NCBI GenBank assembly: GCA_001247695.2
Contig: LGRX02013695.1
Location: 1-15,569, forward strand
DNA: 15,569 nucleotides
From: Cymbomonas tetramitiformis
Taxonomy: Eukaryota > Chlorophyta > Pyramimonadophyceae > Pyramimonadales > Pyramimonadaceae
Direction of reading: 5' to 3'
Part shown: positions 8,537 through 15,569 of the stretch, in pieces
Layout: each line of letters begins with the position of its first letter
How positions within the stretch are numbered: the stretch's first letter is position 1
Translations under genes and position numbers: made by a program
The notes under the pieces: model-generated
What the model was told of the DNA's origin: nothing
The model's database searches: none
The model's input: the letters and a program-made list of their open reading frames with translations, nothing else

Positions 8537-8537
8537 C

Positions 8538-8858
8538 ATGGCTCAACAACCAGGATTGGTTGGGTACAACATGATAAAAGATGTAGGACCGAACGTGGAC
8601 AAACAAATTCACACCGCGACGATGTTTCAAATGTCAGGTTTTAGACCGGTTATGATGCAACAACTCCCGTGTAAAACAATCAATGACATCACATATCCAC
8701 CATTCAGGATAAGCAACGTTCATCCTTTGGCGGGATACAAAAGTTATACCCTAGGGCATGGTGAAAAGCTTTCTCAAAAGATGGAAATGTTCCATTTCCC
8801 GATGGAGCATCCATTAAATAGTCGATTGTTGCAACCTGTACCTTTGTTTTTTTCATAG
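8538..8858 (+). CDS. Small virus-like protein of unknown function
   Basis: The product is 106 aa, starting MAQQPGLVGYNMIKDV and rich in Met, Pro and Gln, without signal peptide or obvious membrane segment. I do not recognise a family. It lies 23 bp after the preceding gene and 18 bp before the next, with its own TATATAAA box touching the start codon. A structural or virion-associated role is inferred from the fibre genes downstream. Confidence 0.6.
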   Translation: MAQQPGLVGYNMIKDVGPNVDKQIHTATMFQMSGFRPVMMQQLPCKTINDITYPPFRISNVHPLAGYKSYTLGHGEKLSQKMEMFHFPMEHPLNSRLLQPVPLFFS

Positions 8859-8876
8859 CATAATGTATAATAATTA

Positions 8877-9323
8877 ATGAGCTCATTTGGTAATGAACTA
8901 AATGCAAAAACCTTGACTTATGCCAATACTACGTTTCGCACAACACTAAGAAATGGAACATTGATACAATTAACAAAGGATGACGCACAAAATCAGATTA
9001 TCTTAGGTGCTGGTGCCACAAATGTTCGGTTGCCGGAATGTGTACCTGCTATCAAAGGTAAAATGTTTACAATTTATAACGGAACAGCCGATACGGGGCA
9101 ATCAGTAACTGTTCAAAAGGCTGCAGGTGACAGAATAAATGGATATTCAGACACAACTAACGGCGATATTACTTTGGAAAATGATGCAACCAATGGAAAT
9201 AGTGTTACAAGCGTCACTCTAATTGCATCAGGCGAAAGGACGTATCAATCAGGTTCAACTACCATTGTTGGCATTCCAGGAAATTGGTATGTGATTTCAA
9301 CATCTTATCGGAATACGGCATAA
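8877..9323 (+). CDS. Fibre-like virion protein (beta-structured)
   Basis: The product is 148 aa. After MSSFGNELNAKTL comes a beta-rich Asn/Thr/Gly region with RLPECVPAIKGKMFTIYN, SVTVQKAAGDRINGY, VTLIASGERTY and a closing GNWYVIS. That layout is common in tail-fibre or surface-fibre proteins of phages and large algal viruses, where such modules form trimeric shafts or knobs. The N-terminus MSxFGxxL is shared with the next ORF, which suggests a common docking segment. It is complete, with start and stop in an AT-rich context. Confidence 0.6.
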   Translation: MSSFGNELNAKTLTYANTTFRTTLRNGTLIQLTKDDAQNQIILGAGATNVRLPECVPAIKGKMFTIYNGTADTGQSVTVQKAAGDRINGYSDTTNGDITLENDATNGNSVTSVTLIASGERTYQSGSTTIVGIPGNWYVISTSYRNTA

Positions 9324-9345
9324 AATATAAAAAGTATAATATATA

Positions 9346-9561
9346 ATGTCAGCTTTTGGTTCCAATCTAGTAGTGAAAGAAATTAACGGTAAACCATTTG
9401 CAAATGGCACGGGTCCGACTGATACACTCACTTGCAATACGGTGGTGTGTCAAACTATAGGCAGCGTTGAATCACCGCTTGAGACCATGCACATCGGCTC
9501 GGACATACGCTACCAGAACGATATCAAATTCATATATAGATACTCAAGATCCATTGAATGA
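9346..9561 (+). CDS. N-terminal fibre fragment, possibly split from the next ORF
   Basis: The product is 71 aa, starting MSAFGSNLVVKEINGK, like the N-terminus of the preceding fibre protein. It is preceded by a TATAATATATA box. It stops at TGA only 10 nt before the next ORF, which is in another frame. The short gap and the lack of a TATA box before 9572 suggest one original fibre gene broken by a small indel near 9540-9570. Two separate genes remain possible. Confidence 0.5.
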   Translation: MSAFGSNLVVKEINGKPFANGTGPTDTLTCNTVVCQTIGSVESPLETMHIGSDIRYQNDIKFIYRYSRSIE

Positions 9562-9571
9562 ACGAGAATAA

Positions 9572-10642
9572 ATGTCCTTGTTGACAGATGGGTCGCTAAA
9601 GGTACACACTTCAATAAAATTTAACGATTTCGTACTGAACAATCCAGTGTCGAAATCACGATTCTCTGCAGGCCTCGATGACCTCGATGCATCGTTTGAG
9701 ATTAAAAGTTTGGATCCTGTTGAACAAACACGAGTTAAGATAGGCGAAACAGGCATCAACGAGGTAACCTGCTTGCAGACAGCAATCAATATAGAGCCTC
9801 TCGGCAGTGGGGTATTGATAAACGACGGTCCACTTGTACTCAATACCGGCGATTTAACATTGACAAGCGGTAAGTATCGAGGAGATGGCTCATTGTTAAC
9901 TAACTTACCTTCAGGTAGTAATCAAAATCTTCAATCAGTAACCGATCAAGGTTCAACGACGACAACTAGTATCAGTGCATCTGCATTTGTCGGTGATGGT
10001 TCAGGATTGACAAACTTACCGACACAACCTGAAACCTCTACATTTCAAGATGTGACCACCCGAGGGGCTGCAAGCAGTGTCGCCGATGTTTCATACGCCG
10101 GTACAGGTACCATGGTTGTCAATCAAGAGAAACTTAGTGGGAATAATCTTAGAATTGAATCAGGTTCTGGTGGTTTTGGGAAAGTGTCTATCGGAGAACA
10201 AACTCAAGGGTTTACCAATGCCGACCATATGGGTGAACGTTCCATCGCTGTAGGTCGCAATGCACTATCTATTAATAATACAACCAGTAATGATACGATT
10301 GCTATTGGTTCTGGTGCTTGTAATAATAACTGCGGTTCATTTGTTGTAGCGATTGGCGATGATAGTGCTCAAAATAACTGCAAAGATGCAGCAGTGAATA
10401 TCGGAAAATATGCAGGTGAATATACAGCCGGTGAAAGTTCCATAAACATAGGTGCTCTCGCAGGACAAAACTCTACTCAGAGTGCGGTTAACACTGATAA
10501 CACAATCGTTTTGAATGCAAGCGGGGTTGAATTAAACGCCGGTGTCGCAAGTAGTTTTTATATCAGACCTGTCAGGGCCAGTCCCGATCCAGCAAGCGAG
10601 TCACAAATGTTGCATTATGACACAGCATCCAATGACACATGA
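9572..10642 (+). CDS. Fibre protein with YadA-head-like repeats, probably 3'-truncated
   Basis: The product is 356 aa. Two YRGDGSLLTNLP / FVGDGSGLTNLP modules lie at about 104-153. Repeats of the YadA/Hia head type follow: SIAVGRNAL, TIAIGSGA, FVVAIGDDSAQ, AVNIGKYAG and SINIGALAG. Near the end FYIRPVR and MLHYDT match the segment that in viral fibres usually leads into a longer C-terminal domain or chaperone. Here the protein stops about 10 residues later, where composition changes and an unrelated direct repeat starts. Truncation of the C-terminus is therefore likely. The role would be host-surface attachment as a trimeric fibre, inferred from family resemblance. Confidence 0.65.
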   Translation: MSLLTDGSLKVHTSIKFNDFVLNNPVSKSRFSAGLDDLDASFEIKSLDPVEQTRVKIGETGINEVTCLQTAINIEPLGSGVLINDGPLVLNTGDLTLTSGKYRGDGSLLTNLPSGSNQNLQSVTDQGSTTTTSISASAFVGDGSGLTNLPTQPETSTFQDVTTRGAASSVADVSYAGTGTMVVNQEKLSGNNLRIESGSGGFGKVSIGEQTQGFTNADHMGERSIAVGRNALSINNTTSNDTIAIGSGACNNNCGSFVVAIGDDSAQNNCKDAAVNIGKYAGEYTAGESSINIGALAGQNSTQSAVNTDNTIVLNASGVELNAGVASSFYIRPVRASPDPASESQMLHYDTASNDT

Positions 10643-10944
10643 CCGGTAAATTGACCCCCAATGGTAAAATTACCACATATGACCGGTGAATTTACCACGG
10701 TATGACCACGGTTAGACACGTGGCAGACAGGATGCACTGTGATAAAGACACGTGTGCAAGATTAGTGCACGTGGCAATCAGGCATGGAATGTTACATAAC
10801 TGTTACCAGATATGCTAGGTAGGTAAGTATGTGGCTTGGCAACTCCCGGCCCCGTCCTGGGTTTTGCAAGTAAGGTCACACTAGAAGCAATAAGAAGGAG
10901 AAAGGAAGGAAGGACGCATGCTGCTGATTTCTAGCTTGCCGTTG
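10639..10944. other. Non-viral spacer with a 40-bp direct repeat
   Basis: No gene is seen. ATGACCGGTAAATTGACC at 10639 recurs as ATGACCGGTGAATTTACC at 10679, 40 bp later, and GGTAAAATTACC lies between. ACACGTGG and GCACGTGG E-box-like sequences and a purine-rich GGAAGGAAGG tract follow. The stretch is GC-richer than the viral genes on both sides and joins the GC-richer 3' part of the next ORF. Confidence 0.5.
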
Positions 10945-11335
10945 CTAAGGTTTTGAGCATCGTGCAGATTTCATTCCTGGCCAAAGGTAGATGGCGTGGA
11001 GGGGGATTTTAAATCCCGGAGGGCGGTGGCAGATACACTTGGTCTCAAGGCGTGACGCCGGCATCAGCAGGGTATGTTTGGCATCCTCGTTCAAGACAAA
11101 GACGGCACGGCTGTTCATGCGCGCGTTTTTGATAGTCGGATATGCCGTCACCATGGCTAGACGGCACACAGCGCAATGTGTGGCCGGGTCCCAGATCAGA
11201 TAGTAAGCTTCCACGCGGCCGTATTCAAATGCATCGGCTTCAGAGGATGCTAAGGCTACGTTGTAGGAGATTCTGGTTACTACCCTGGTGTACATCGTGG
11301 ATGTGAAGTCCTCGTCGCCGTGCCGCATTCGCTTC
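10945..11335 (-). pseudogene. GC-rich coding fragment fused to the viral helicase
   Basis: About 130 codons remain open in frame with the helicase but differ in base composition. The translation has a regular look (GRVEAYYLIWD, AVCRLAMV, RAVFVLN, LLMPASRL), resembling C-terminal segments of some eukaryotic transposon proteins. The resemblance is weak and from memory. It is bounded by the composition break near 11335 on one side and by the spacer on the other. Confidence 0.35.
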
Positions 11336-13338
11336 TTATGAAAATGCAATCGTTCATAATTGACACCGACGGTTATTGATACATTGCTAATGATTAATCG
11401 TTTTGTCGACCAAACAGTATCCACATGACATGTCGTTTGTTTATCGTTGTCATCGCTCATAGCATGATAGCACATGATATCATATTTTTCCAAGTTGGTC
11501 TCTTGTAAAATGATATCTTTGAATGTGTCCATTCCATAACAACAGATTCCTTTTCCTTTTTTAAAATCAGTTTTGTATGGATAGAAGAGAGTGATGTTAG
11601 ATCCTTTGTTCAATTCATCGATGAGAGATTGCCTCCATACATCTTTGTCATCGTACTTAATGACCCTTTGTGGTGGTGGGGTGTATTCATTACCAAGTGT
11701 TAGCAATCTTTCAGGTCGCAGTTGACCCAGCCATGCTATCATAGCTTTGTGAGGAAAGGCATCCATTATGATTATCTTTTTGGCATTCCTCATTAATTGG
11801 AGAAACACTCGCCAGTTTTCCGGAAGATGTTTATGGTGTGTTGTGTCATTGATCCAAACCTTTTTGAAAGTTTCTAATTCATCCAAAACGATGATATCAA
11901 ATGATTTTTCTTGGTCATCAAATGGATCGATGACTTTATATTGACTTTCCATGGACATGGTCAATCGTTTCTTCTTTGTAATAGCCGGGTCTTTCGGTTT
12001 GAATGACTTGTAGTTTTTGAATCCCAAATGATCCAATCGAGATGTAACGTTGTTGGCATAGGATATTCTTGGACTATACCACATAATACTCGATTGTTTT
12101 TCATATTTATCAAGATAGTTGATAGTCGCTTTAGTCTTGCCAACCCCCATGTACGATGTAAGGCATATAATCGGTGATTGTTCCAATGCTTGATGAATGT
12201 CTTCGCAAGATAGATATCTTTCATCATTCATATACATGTTTGTTTCTACATTACAATTTTCAATAAAGTTCACACAATTTCGATCATATTCAAACAACTT
12301 TGGATAGAATCGTAAGAGTAAATTCTTGATAAAGTTATCGCCGGGATTGAAGGAATCCTTCGATCGATTCCAATAATCTTCGTACCTTTCAAGTCGTTTT
12401 CTATCGTCATCCTTTTGAGATACCCATTTCAAAAATTGTTCCATTGATATATTACTATGATATGACCAAATCATTATCACCCATGTGATTGTACGATGCA
12501 ATGATTGTTCGTGACCTCTCGGCTTATTGGGTATCATCGATAGGATTTGTGGATACGATGTCGTATACCAATTGAAATCTTTCGGGATTTCCAATTGAAA
12601 ACCAACTATTGTACTCAAATCAATTGTAGAATGTTGTTTCTCCAAATGATCATTATCTTGAAACTCCCATTCCAATGTGCTTGCATCGATACTATCTTCA
12701 TCGAAATCTATTAATACACAATGCTTGGTTAAGAATGGACTACCTTCTATATATTGTTGAATTCTCAATTCATTAGATTTACTTTGATTGATACATTTGA
12801 AGTTTCTATTTGATGTGTAAATACCATTATCTATAGCAACAATCTTATATTGTTGCCGATGTTTGATATCAGATGTCCATGTTCGAAAGGGTGTCATATC
12901 ATTCAAATTTTTGAAGTAGCAATTTGATAAGGTAATATGATATGACCAATTTGGTACTCCTTTTTTCGGTAAAGTTGAGCCGCTAATTTGCATATTGGCA
13001 TTTGGGAATTTATCGAGAATAGTTGTTTTCAATACGTTTAGATATATTTCTTCCTTCCCATCAATATCAAAGAACACTTTTCGTTTCACATGAGATTGTA
13101 TAACTTCATAAATACCATGATTACTTTGTATCAACTTCAACAATTCTCGATCATTTACTTTTGTCCAAAGAGATGATTGATGATTTGGATTTTCAGCTTT
13201 TATTAAAATTTCTTCATTCTCTATGGTAGACAAGACATAATCTTGAGCCCCATACATTTTGGAAGTATTCTTGATCCATTTGAGACCGAGATAATTAACA
13301 ATAGCATGCTTACTCTTATCAATGTTTGCGAAATCCAT
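10945..13338 (-). CDS. AEP primase-UL9/OBP-type helicase with a foreign C-terminus
   Basis: The ORF is 797 aa. Residues about 85-215 carry archaeo-eukaryotic primase motifs: FFDID (D91, D93), SYHITLS (H134), and AID (D170) followed by NGIYTSNRNF. Residues about 390-665 are a superfamily 2 helicase of the herpes UL9/origin-binding type: SYMGVGKT Walker A (K401), LDELE (D486, E487), IIIMDAFPH (about 522-530) and SNVSITVGVNYE (651-662). Primase-helicase fusions of this kind are known from large DNA viruses and would prime and unwind replicating DNA. After about residue 668 (near 11335) the DNA turns from AT-rich to GC-rich and the expected helicase end is missing. The remaining ~130 residues (EYGRVEAYYLIWDP, VFVLNEDA) look like the end of another, possibly transposon, protein. 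Function of this chimera is doubtful. Confidence 0.7.
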   Translation of the reverse strand: MDFANIDKSKHAIVNYLGLKWIKNTSKMYGAQDYVLSTIENEEILIKAENPNHQSSLWTKVNDRELLKLIQSNHGIYEVIQSHVKRKVFFDIDGKEEIYLNVLKTTILDKFPNANMQISGSTLPKKGVPNWSYHITLSNCYFKNLNDMTPFRTWTSDIKHRQQYKIVAIDNGIYTSNRNFKCINQSKSNELRIQQYIEGSPFLTKHCVLIDFDEDSIDASTLEWEFQDNDHLEKQHSTIDLSTIVGFQLEIPKDFNWYTTSYPQILSMIPNKPRGHEQSLHRTITWVIMIWSYHSNISMEQFLKWVSQKDDDRKRLERYEDYWNRSKDSFNPGDNFIKNLLLRFYPKLFEYDRNCVNFIENCNVETNMYMNDERYLSCEDIHQALEQSPIICLTSYMGVGKTKATINYLDKYEKQSSIMWYSPRISYANNVTSRLDHLGFKNYKSFKPKDPAITKKKRLTMSMESQYKVIDPFDDQEKSFDIIVLDELETFKKVWINDTTHHKHLPENWRVFLQLMRNAKKIIIMDAFPHKAMIAWLGQLRPERLLTLGNEYTPPPQRVIKYDDKDVWRQSLIDELNKGSNITLFYPYKTDFKKGKGICCYGMDTFKDIILQETNLEKYDIMCYHAMSDDNDKQTTCHVDTVWSTKRLIISNVSITVGVNYERLHFHKKRMRHGDEDFTSTMYTRVVTRISYNVALASSEADAFEYGRVEAYYLIWDPATHCAVCRLAMVTAYPTIKNARMNSRAVFVLNEDAKHTLLMPASRLETKCICHRPPGFKIPLHAIYLWPGMKSARCSKP

Positions 13339-13426
13339 ATATACTTATATATACATATTATTCTTTAAATATGTTTATAAGAATAAGCGTTAAATGTTGT
13401 GATATCATTAATATATATAATATAAT
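13339..13426 (-). promoter_or_regulatory. AT-rich viral promoter region for the primase-helicase
   Basis: Read on the minus strand, TATATAAG (13351-13344) precedes the helicase ATG at 13338 by five bases. The remaining sequence to 13426 is nearly all A and T and separates two minus-strand genes. Confidence 0.4.
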
Positions 13427-13825
13427 TCAATTCTGGCAACATTCATCGCTTTTTAACATCGCTCGACGTCGTCGTTGATATTCCCTCATTTTTTCTCGAT
13501 GCAATTCTTTGTGATTTTCGTACCATGATTTTTTATGCTTACGGTTCAAAGCCTTCGTTTTTTCAAGATGAGTCTCTCTATACTTCCTTTGAGCTTTTAA
13601 TTGAGGATGACATTCAAATTTGTCGCAGGGTGTTTTTTTTTGTCGCAATTTGCGACAATAATTATATTTTTGACTGCGACAAAAATGAGTGTAACCGGCA
13701 AATATGTTGCGGCTGCGACAACAGTGATTTTCGGATTCATTTTTGTTGCAAAAATTTATCTGAAAACTTCCGACCCGGAAACACATACGAAAGGTACCGC
13801 GGAACCGAAGTGACGTGAAATACAA
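13427..13825 (-). CDS. Small basic, Cys-containing protein
   Basis: The frame is open for 132 aa. The C-terminal half is highly basic and probably helical (KYRETHLEKTKALNRKH, EYQRRRRAM). It is preceded by Cys pairs (YCRKLRQKKTPCDKFEC) resembling the small Cys/Arg-rich zinc-finger-like proteins common in protist giant viruses. The first ~40 residues are less convincing and overlap a plus-strand small ORF, so the true start may lie further in. CRS/CRK repeats come from the TGTCGCA DNA motif. A nucleic-acid-binding role is inferred only. Confidence 0.45.
   Translation of the reverse strand: MYFTSLRFRGTFRMCFRVGSFQINFCNKNESENHCCRSRNIFAGYTHFCRSQKYNYCRKLRQKKTPCDKFECHPQLKAQRKYRETHLEKTKALNRKHKKSWYENHKELHREKMREYQRRRRAMLKSDECCQN
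13619..13720. repeat. TGTCGCA / TGCGACA cluster with a perfect inverted repeat
   Basis: TGTCGCA starts at 13621 and 13641. TGCGACA starts at 13651, 13675 and 13714. The central pair forms TTGTCGCAATTTGCGACAA (13640-13658), a perfect 8-bp-arm inverted repeat with a 3-nt centre. It overlaps the small basic ORF. It could be a protein-binding iteron set, a hairpin, or coding repetition. Confidence 0.6.
13685..13813 (+). CDS. Possible 42-aa single-pass membrane protein
   Basis: From ATG at 13685 the product starts MSVTGKYVAAATTVIFG, has one hydrophobic segment (about residues 8-25), then a short polar tail to TGA. Small membrane proteins of this style are frequent in viral genomes. It overlaps the opposite-strand basic ORF, and only one of the two is likely to be real over this stretch. 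Confidence 0.3.
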   Translation: MSVTGKYVAAATTVIFGFIFVAKIYLKTSDPETHTKGTAEPK

Positions 13826-14494
13826 AATTATTAGACTACAAGTACCGTGCGTATGACAAAGAATACAATCAGAATAGACAGATACTTGCAGGATGTTAAG
13901 CTACTGGCTTTGAATTGAACTCTTACTATACGACATGCCCGCAACACGTGGAGGCATTTCGAAGTGTGATTTTTATTCCTAGCATGACAAATAGTACACA
14001 TTTAAAAAACGACTTACAAGTCTATCAAATATATGCTATTATTACTTTGAATAATAAGTTTCAAGCTTTAAAAGTAAGGAAACACGAACAGAAAATCTAA
14101 AATACTAAACATGCGCTCCTGCAAGTGATGCCAACAGGGATCAGTTTCGGAAGCCAGCAAAGGGTGAGCTCTGGAACGCGGTCGCTAAAATCCTGAAGCA
14201 CAAGAAACACGGAAAAGTCAGTCTGGGAGCTGGGAATAGAACGCACGACCGGCAAGTTCGTTTCGCCTGTCGAATTTCGCCCGAGTCGGGCGTGCAAGTA
14301 CATCAAAGACCCATGTAAAAAGAGTGCCAATAAGAAGTTTCAGGATAGTGAAAAATCCTGAAGGGAATATGAGAACGTGCTTGCGAAATAGGCAGTACGT
14401 ATGGCAGGGATGCCGCCAGCAACGCTGCTGACGGCATCTGTTCGCTTCGCGTAAAAAAAGACCCGACCTGCAAAAAAACGAAACGCTGCTCAGT
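13826..14494. other. Non-coding stretch with hairpins
   Basis: The part up to about 14100 is AT-rich with no convincing gene; one 61-codon frame starts only from TTG. From about 14100 the sequence becomes more balanced. CGCCCGAGTCGGGCG (14278-14292) and GATGCCGCCAGCA/TGCTGACGGCATC (14409-14421 with 14426-14438, one mismatch) form inverted repeats. The second is a strong 13-bp stem with a 4-nt loop. The minus-strand ORFs here have no recognisable content. Confidence 0.5.
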
Positions 14495-14561
14495 AAAGAT
14501 GTTGGGAATTGAACCCAAACCGGCAGGCTGCGAAGCAGCCCGCTTGTCTCCAAGCATCCCT
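14495..14561 (-). ncRNA. Degenerate tRNA-like cloverleaf, possible SINE head
   Basis: On the minus strand AGGGATG can pair with CATCTTT (two G-U pairs). CTTG-GAGA-CAAG forms a small second arm, GGCTGC/GCAGCC a third, and TTGGGTTCAATTCCCAA a perfect T-arm containing the polymerase III B-box GGTTCAATTCC. The length is only 67 nt, the anticodon loop lacks U33 and the D-arm is reduced, so it is not a working tRNA. A tRNA-derived SINE read toward 14100 is the best guess, with the A-box only weakly matched. Confidence 0.35.
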
Positions 14562-14862
14562 GCGTAGAACGTGATAGAACCAGATCCGGCTGCTCGCAGG
14601 ATGCGACAAGTGTGAGAACATCGCTGGATGCCCCCTCGCCAGGCTCCACGCGCACACACATCCGATAACAGACCCCCGCAATTCAGCTGATCTGTAAGGT
14701 AAGTGACGAAATGTATCGAAAAAGCGTTAGTCACGCACATAAAAATACGAAAGGTAGTGGACAGCACGACCAGGGCAAAGCGCCGCAACTTGAAATCTTC
14801 AGGAATGATCGACTCTCTGAAATCTGGATATTATCAATTAGCTTGTGTTCGTCAGAGTTTCG
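14562..14862. other. Non-coding stretch before the minisatellite
   Basis: No gene, RNA or clear repeat is seen. It is moderately GC-rich up to about 14700. The sequence GGATGCGACAAGTG at about 14598 contains one more TGCGACA, probably by chance. Confidence 0.4.
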
Positions 14863-15569
14863 TGACATGCATTCCGATAATACACATACATATTCTCGGC
14901 CTGTGGCAGCTCCGCGCACATGCAGTCCCATGAGATACACATATACCCAGCCTGTGGCGCCCGCGCACATGCATTCCGATGAGATACATATATACTCAGC
15001 CTGTGGCACCCCAGCGCACATGCATTATGATGAGATACATATATCCTCAGCTTGTGGCAGCTTCGCGCACATTCATTCTGATGGGATACATATATTCCCA
15101 GCCTGTGGCAGCTCCGCGCACATTCATTTCGATGATACACACATATACTCAGCCTGTCTCAGATCCGCGCATATGCATTTCCTTGAGATACATATATACT
15201 CAGCTCGTGACAACTCATGCATTCCAATGAGATACATACATACTCAGCATGTGGCAGCTCCGCACACAAGCATTCCGATGAGATACATATATACTCAGCC
15301 TGTGGCACCCCCGCGCACATGCATTCTGATGAGATACATATATACTCAGCCTGTGGCAGCTTCGCGCACATTCATTCTGATGAGATACATATATACTCAG
15401 CCTGTGGCAGCTCCGCGCACATGCATTTCCATGAGATACATATATACTCAGCTCGTGACAACTCATGCATTCCAATGAGATACATATATACTCAGCCTGT
15501 GGCAGCTCCGCGCACATGCATTCCGATGGGATACATATAATTATACTCAGCATTTGGCAGCTCCGCGCA
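14863..15569. repeat. 51-bp minisatellite with 248-bp higher-order period
   Basis: About 13 to 14 units carry GAGATACATATATACTCAG, CCTGTGGCAGCTCCGCGCAC and ATGCATTCCGAT. GAGATA or GGGATA anchors lie at 14932, 14981, 15032, 15083, 15185, 15229, 15280, 15331, 15382, 15433, 15477 and 15528; the unit near 15134 is altered. Most steps are 51 bp. Two 44-bp units with CTCGTGACAACTCATGC lie 248 bp apart (four 51s plus one 44). Because 51 is divisible by three, several frames stay open on both strands without being genes. The array continues past the window end. Confidence 0.9.

Noticed and set aside
8293..13825. A complete integrated virus
   Set aside because: No major capsid, packaging ATPase, DNA polymerase, protease or integrase is visible, and no terminal repeats bound the block.
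14495..14561. A functional tRNA gene
   Set aside because: It is too short, the anticodon loop lacks U33, and the D-arm is reduced. Only the T-arm is canonical.
14303..14788. Minus-strand ORFs of 147-161 aa
   Set aside because: They are overlapping frames with no recognisable motif, crossing the tRNA-like element and hairpins.
14711..15478. 255-aa plus-strand ORF and matching minus-strand ORFs of about 100 aa
   Set aside because: They are translations of the 51-bp minisatellite, open in several frames because 51 is a multiple of three.

Overview
The window looks like nuclear DNA of a eukaryote, most likely an alga or other protist. The first gene has eight convincing GT-AG introns with branch-point-like and polypyrimidine signals. 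Mobile-element and endogenised large-DNA-virus sequence lies next to it. I cannot name the species. Base composition and gene style change abruptly several times, so the locus is a mosaic.

Region 1 (1-5819) holds one nine-exon plus-strand gene (457..5340, about 1100 aa). Its last three exons rebuild a beta-class DNA amino-methyltransferase: a DVPW catalytic motif comes before a split DPFMGTG / STG AdoMet motif. The gene and its flanks carry a 12-bp palindrome, GTCATCGATGAC, in 15 perfect and 3 one-mismatch copies. Every copy lies in an intron or flank and none in an exon. One intron also contains a 93-bp tandem triplication that copied the 3' splice site and the start of exon 3.

Region 2 (about 5820-8290) holds a roughly 180-bp tandem repeat, a short CCCATTC repeat, and a minus-strand gene with a DUF7869-like, RNase H-fold transposase-like domain. 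The 5' part of that gene is cut off at about 8290.

Region 3 (about 8291-13850) is virus-like and AT-rich. Small intronless plus-strand genes (8293-10642) end in fibre-like proteins with GDGSGLTNLP and YadA-head-like repeats. A minus-strand gene (10945-13338) encodes an archaeo-eukaryotic primase fused to a UL9/origin-binding-protein-type helicase. A small basic Cys-containing ORF follows. Several start codons sit directly behind TATATAA-like promoters, a style seen in nucleocytoplasmic large DNA viruses of protists and in polinton-like viruses. A GC-richer segment of about 690 bp (10640-11330) sits between the two convergent viral genes and replaces the C-termini of both, leaving a chimeric helicase ORF. 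No capsid, packaging ATPase or polymerase gene is present, so this is a remnant or edge rather than a whole virus.

Region 4 (about 13850-15569) is non-coding: AT-rich sequence, then a GC-richer stretch with a tRNA-like cloverleaf containing a perfect B-box and several hairpins (possibly a SINE), then a 51-bp minisatellite with a 248-bp higher-order period that runs off the window end.
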